Source: an uncultured Maribacter sp. (lineage in GTDB: Bacteria > Bacteroidota > Bacteroidia > Flavobacteriales > Flavobacteriaceae). From it: a DNA stretch of 64,000 nucleotides. A program made the translations under genes and the position numbers. The DNA lies in assembly GCA_947498505.1 (NCBI GenBank), contig CANMKG010000003.1, positions 372,001 through 436,000 of the forward strand. Reading direction: 5' to 3'. Below, one piece after another: positions 61,097 through 64,000 of this stretch (within the stretch, counting starts at the first letter, position 1; each line of letters opens with the position of its first letter). Below the pieces are notes generated by a model that was not told where the DNA came from, searched no databases, and saw only the letters and a list, made by a program, of their open reading frames with translations.

Positions 61097-61939
61097 ATGG
61101 GTAAGCCAGATTCAAAAGGAGGGAAAAGACCAGCAGGAAAAAAACCATCAACTTTTAAAAAGAAAAGTTATGGTACAGGCAAGCCAAAAACTCAAAAACA
61201 AACAGCGCCAAAGCAGCCGTCAGACCCTAATAGTATTAGGTTAAATAAGTATGTTGCAAACTCGGGAGTATGTTCTCGTAGAGATGCTGATATCTATATT
61301 GCAGCCGGTAACGTTACCGTAAACGGAAAGCCAATTACCGAAATGGGTTACCGTGTTAGATTAACCGATGAGGTAAAATTTGATGGCCGTTTACTAAACC
61401 CTATTAAAAAAGAGTATGTGCTGCTAAATAAACCAAAAGATTTTTCTACCACCGTTCGTGATGAAAAAGGTAGGCGAAATGTTTCAGGTCTTATTTCCAG
61501 TGCATCAAAAGCAAAGCTGCTTCCTGTAGATAAAATGGATAAAAATGCTACTGGACTTTTGTTGTTTACCAATGATGGCGATTTAACTAAAAGGTTAAAA
61601 AGTCCTATAAACGGTCTGCGTAAAATATATCATTTAGTATTAGATAGAGATTTGCGTAGCGTGGATTTAAAGAGAATAAAAGAAGGCTTACAGGTAGACG
61701 ATAAAGTTGTTAGAATACAAGATATTAGTTTTATTGATGGAGCTCCAAAAAGAGAAGTAGGGATTGAGGTATATAGCTCAAGAAACCGAATTGTAGAACG
61801 TATTTTTGAAGAATTAGAATACAAAATTGAACGTATTGATAGGGTTGCGTATGCTGGACTCACTAAAAAAGATTTACCAAGAGGACACTGGCGTTATTTA
61901 ACGGAGCAAGAGATAATTAATCTGGCAATGATTAAATAA
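61097..61939 (+). CDS. RsuA/RluB-type pseudouridine synthase
   Basis: This 280-residue enzyme isomerises a uridine in rRNA. A basic, Lys/Gly-rich tail (about 1-45) precedes an S4 RNA-binding domain (IRLNKYVANSGVCSRRDADIYIAAGNVTVNG) and a RsuA-type catalytic domain. The active-site block reads VDKMDKNATGLLLFTNDGDL: the catalytic Asp is kept, but the usual GRLD is DKMD, with Lys for the normally conserved Arg. ATG 61097 is chosen over an in-frame TTG. 16S or 23S specificity is not assigned. Confidence 0.9.
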   Translation: MGKPDSKGGKRPAGKKPSTFKKKSYGTGKPKTQKQTAPKQPSDPNSIRLNKYVANSGVCSRRDADIYIAAGNVTVNGKPITEMGYRVRLTDEVKFDGRLLNPIKKEYVLLNKPKDFSTTVRDEKGRRNVSGLISSASKAKLLPVDKMDKNATGLLLFTNDGDLTKRLKSPINGLRKIYHLVLDRDLRSVDLKRIKEGLQVDDKVVRIQDISFIDGAPKREVGIEVYSSRNRIVERIFEELEYKIERIDRVAYAGLTKKDLPRGHWRYLTEQEIINLAMIK

Positions 61940-62033
61940 TAGAAAGGTAAACTTGTAGTAACTCATATATGTCATAAATAGGAGACTTTTGCAGTGTAAA
62001 TGTTTTGTTTACGTAATTAAAAAAGTAAGCCGT

Positions 62034-62065
62034 AAGACCGATATTCGTATCGGTTTTGTCTTTTT
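62034..62065 (+). terminator. Intrinsic terminator with UUCG loop after the pseudouridine synthase
   Basis: ACCGATA (62037-62043) and TATCGGT (62048-62054) pair around a TTCG loop. The stem extends by A-T and G-T pairs to 62034/62057, and TTTTGTCTTTTT follows. It lies between the convergent pseudouridine synthase and PhzF genes. Confidence 0.85.
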
Positions 62066-62067
62066 GG

Positions 62068-62874
62068 CTATATTCTCAACACACCTTCTAAAACAATTTG
62101 AGCAGAACTTTTGATGCTTATTTTATTCTTTTGTAAAAGTTCAACCTCCATAAAACCAGTTCTGGGTGAGCATTGAAAAGAATTCATTTTATCTTTTTTA
62201 AGAATAGCTCCCCAATATGGCGCTAAAAAAGTATGTGTAGCTCCAGTTACAGGGTCTTCATTGGTACCACTCCAAGGCCAAAAATATCTAGATTCAAAGT
62301 CAAAATTACTTTTATTGGATAATGCGGTAACCAGAACTCCATTTATGGAATCTTGAGATTGGTATAAAGCTTCAAAATTTGGAGTTAAGTTTTGTAAAAC
62401 AATACAATCTTTTATATGAAGCAACATAATTTTGGTTTCTTCATTATAAACACAATTAATTACTTCTTCTATTCCTAAAGCACTTAATAAATTGTTAGAA
62501 ACCTTAATTGGAATTGTAGCATACTTGGGAAATTCCATTTGGATAGTATTGTCGTCTTTTTTTTCAATTTTTAGCTTTAAATTTTGAATATTGGTAAACT
62601 GAATGATATTAAGACTTTGGTTTTGTTCAAAAATAACTTTTGATGCTGCTAAACTGGCATGACCACATAAAGGAATTTCCATTTTTGGAGAAAAAAAACG
62701 AATTAAAAATTCGTTTTCGTTTTGCTGAAATACAAAAGTGGTTTCTGAATGTCCTAACTCTTTAGCTATAGATAACATTATATCAGCTTCTAGTTCTTCG
62801 GTTGTAATACATACTCCAGCTGGGTTGCCCTTAAAGGGTTCATTTGTAAATGAATTAACAATATAGGTTTTCAT
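62068..62874 (-). CDS. PhzF-family isomerase/epimerase
   Basis: This 268-residue protein has the PhzF fold landmarks: FKGNPAGVC, LGHSETTFVF with the catalytic Glu, MEIPLCGHASLAASKVI, and the second-half block NEDPVTGATHTFLAPYW with the paired Asp. Family members isomerise or epimerise small acids or amino acids by proton shuttling. The substrate is unknown. It begins 2 nt after the PLP decarboxylase stop and is probably co-transcribed with it. Confidence 0.9.
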   Translation of the reverse strand: MKTYIVNSFTNEPFKGNPAGVCITTEELEADIMLSIAKELGHSETTFVFQQNENEFLIRFFSPKMEIPLCGHASLAASKVIFEQNQSLNIIQFTNIQNLKLKIEKKDDNTIQMEFPKYATIPIKVSNNLLSALGIEEVINCVYNEETKIMLLHIKDCIVLQNLTPNFEALYQSQDSINGVLVTALSNKSNFDFESRYFWPWSGTNEDPVTGATHTFLAPYWGAILKKDKMNSFQCSPRTGFMEVELLQKNKISIKSSAQIVLEGVLRI

Positions 62875-62876
62875 GT

Positions 62877-64000
62877 TTATTTGGCTATAAGTGTGTTTTT
62901 TTGAACTTCTCGTAATGCCTGCTTAAAAGAATTTACAGATCTAGTTACATCTTCTTTTGTTGTTGCCCAAGAACAAACACTAATACGAATTACCTGTTTT
63001 CCTTTCCATTGCGATCCACCAACCCAACACGTTCTTAATTTTTGAATACGATTTAAGGTTTTTAAGGTTAACTCATCGGTATTACAGCGTACCAGTATTT
63101 GGTTAAAAACAACATCATTTAGTATGGTAAAATCGTTTTCGTTTTTTAATTCGTTTGCGAATTGCTGAGCTCTTTTATGCATTCCTAAAATCATTTCATC
63201 TACACCACTTTTTCCTAAATATTTTAGAATGGCCCAAAGCTCCACAATTCTGGCTCGTCTAGACATTTCTGGCGTGTAAAAAGTACCATCTCTCTCTTTA
63301 CTTGTTATAATATAACTTCCAGACATATGTAAAGCACTCATTAGAGCTTCTTTGTCTTCACATAATACAACACCGCTATCATAAGGCGTGTTTAAAGTTT
63401 TATGTCCGTCTACTGCCCAAGAATTTGCTTTTTCTGCTCCTTTGGTTAAATGTTTTAATTGGTTAACCGCCCCAACCCAAAAACCAAAGGCGCCATCAAT
63501 ATGCACCCAAGCGCCTGCTTTATTTGCTTTTTCGCAAATGCTTTCAAAATCATCAAACGAGCCACTATTTACGTTACCCGCTTGTAGTATTAATAAAGTG
63601 GTGTTATCTAGTTCTGGTATTAATTCAGGTACTATTTTTCCTTGATTATCAACATCTACCCACTCAATGGTATTTTTTCCAAAACCTAAAAGACTAATGG
63701 CTTTTAAAACCGTAGAGTGCGCTTGTTTTCCAGTGACTACTCTTATTTTTGGAGCATTAAAAAAGCCATTCTCGTTGATATTCCAATTTTGATTTGCCAG
63801 TAGTCGATATCTTGCAGCGGCAAGTCCACAAAATGTTGCCATTGATGTTCCACTAACAAAACCTGCCGCCGTGCGTTTTGGAAGATTAAATATATTTTTC
63901 AGCCAATTTTCAACTACGGTTTCTAGTTTTGAACCAATAGGAGATAGCACATTCATTGTTGGCGATTGATCCCAATAAGTAGCTAAGTTTTTGGCAGCTA
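62877..64000 (-). CDS. PLP-dependent (aromatic-L-amino-acid-type) decarboxylase, partial
   Basis: The frame is open to the window edge: upstream of Met at 63956 it continues with AAKNLATYWDQSPT, so the gene starts beyond base 64000. About 373 residues are seen. Group II decarboxylase blocks are FVSGTSMATFCGLAAARY, VHIDGAFGFW, and the PLP lysine in WAVDGHKTLNTPYDSGV. Decarboxylation of an aromatic amino acid or glutamate is typical of the family. Its pairing with PhzF suggests amino-acid catabolism or small-molecule synthesis, by inference. Confidence 0.9.
   Translation of the reverse strand, partial: AAKNLATYWDQSPTMNVLSPIGSKLETVVENWLKNIFNLPKRTAAGFVSGTSMATFCGLAAARYRLLANQNWNINENGFFNAPKIRVVTGKQAHSTVLKAISLLGFGKNTIEWVDVDNQGKIVPELIPELDNTTLLILQAGNVNSGSFDDFESICEKANKAGAWVHIDGAFGFWVGAVNQLKHLTKGAEKANSWAVDGHKTLNTPYDSGVVLCEDKEALMSALHMSGSYIITSKERDGTFYTPEMSRRARIVELWAILKYLGKSGVDEMILGMHKRAQQFANELKNENDFTILNDVVFNQILVRCNTDELTLKTLNRIQKLRTCWVGGSQWKGKQVIRISVCSWATTKEDVTRSVNSFKQALREVQKNTLIAK

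Overview
The window is AT-rich, densely coded bacterial chromosome, most likely from a member of the Flavobacteriaceae (Bacteroidetes). The evidence is a set of genes typical of that group: duplicated-domain MacB/FtsX permeases, a TPP-riboswitch thi operon, KorAB, a mevalonate branch (MvaD, mevalonate kinase) beside a UbiA-family prenyltransferase, a PycTM-domain protein and Omp85-type outer-membrane proteins. It also has promoter -7 boxes of the TAnnTTTG type and no purine-rich Shine-Dalgarno pattern before the genes. I saw no rRNA, tRNA, CRISPR array, transposase or phage gene.

Region 1 (1-22007): the end of a periplasmic adaptor, a LolD/MacB-type ATPase, eight consecutive paralogous two-domain FtsX/MacB permeases (P1-P8) and a second LolD-type ATPase, all on the plus strand. 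One secreted esterase-family hydrolase sits between P6 and P7. P1-P6 are separated by 25-28 nt spacers of related sequence. The region looks like a tandemly expanded export or envelope-stress ABC system. Its substrate is unknown.

Region 2 (22078-28942): a TPP riboswitch followed by thiS, thiC, a TenI/ThiE-like gene, thiD, thiE, thiG, a four-helix-bundle gene and thiH. No thiF is present. Several junctions, and the 5' ends of thiD and thiH, carry short tandem repeats with a 7-nt period.

Region 3 (29081-40568): an Mrp-type P-loop carrier and a NifU-domain protein (iron-sulfur maturation), a strong bidirectional terminator, an MsbA-like exporter, a lipoprotein acylase of the penicillin acylase family, a small secreted protein, an octaheme cytochrome c/HEAT/TPR lipoprotein, and korA-korB (2-oxoacid:ferredoxin oxidoreductase).

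Region 4 (40569-54290): a 619-bp divergent gap, a TonB protein, a cytoplasmic metallophosphoesterase, a large GAF-domain protein converging on an HD-PycTM protein, a giant outer-membrane lipoprotein (phosphoesterase, kinase-like segment, Omp85 barrel), a beta-propeller lipoprotein with a vanadium-haloperoxidase-type lipoprotein, and a sodium/solute symporter.

Region 5 (54616-64000): a BaiN-type flavoprotein, a DUF1697 protein, TspO, isoprenoid genes (mvaD; mevalonate kinase, UbiA prenyltransferase and nitrilase in one run), an RluB/RsuA pseudouridine synthase, and on the minus strand a PLP-dependent decarboxylase (cut by the window end) followed by a PhzF-like epimerase.

Most unusual: the multidomain phosphoesterase/kinase-like/Omp85 protein at 46555-50274, the eight-permease array, the heptamer repeats in the thi operon, and the HD-PycTM protein without a neighbouring cyclase.
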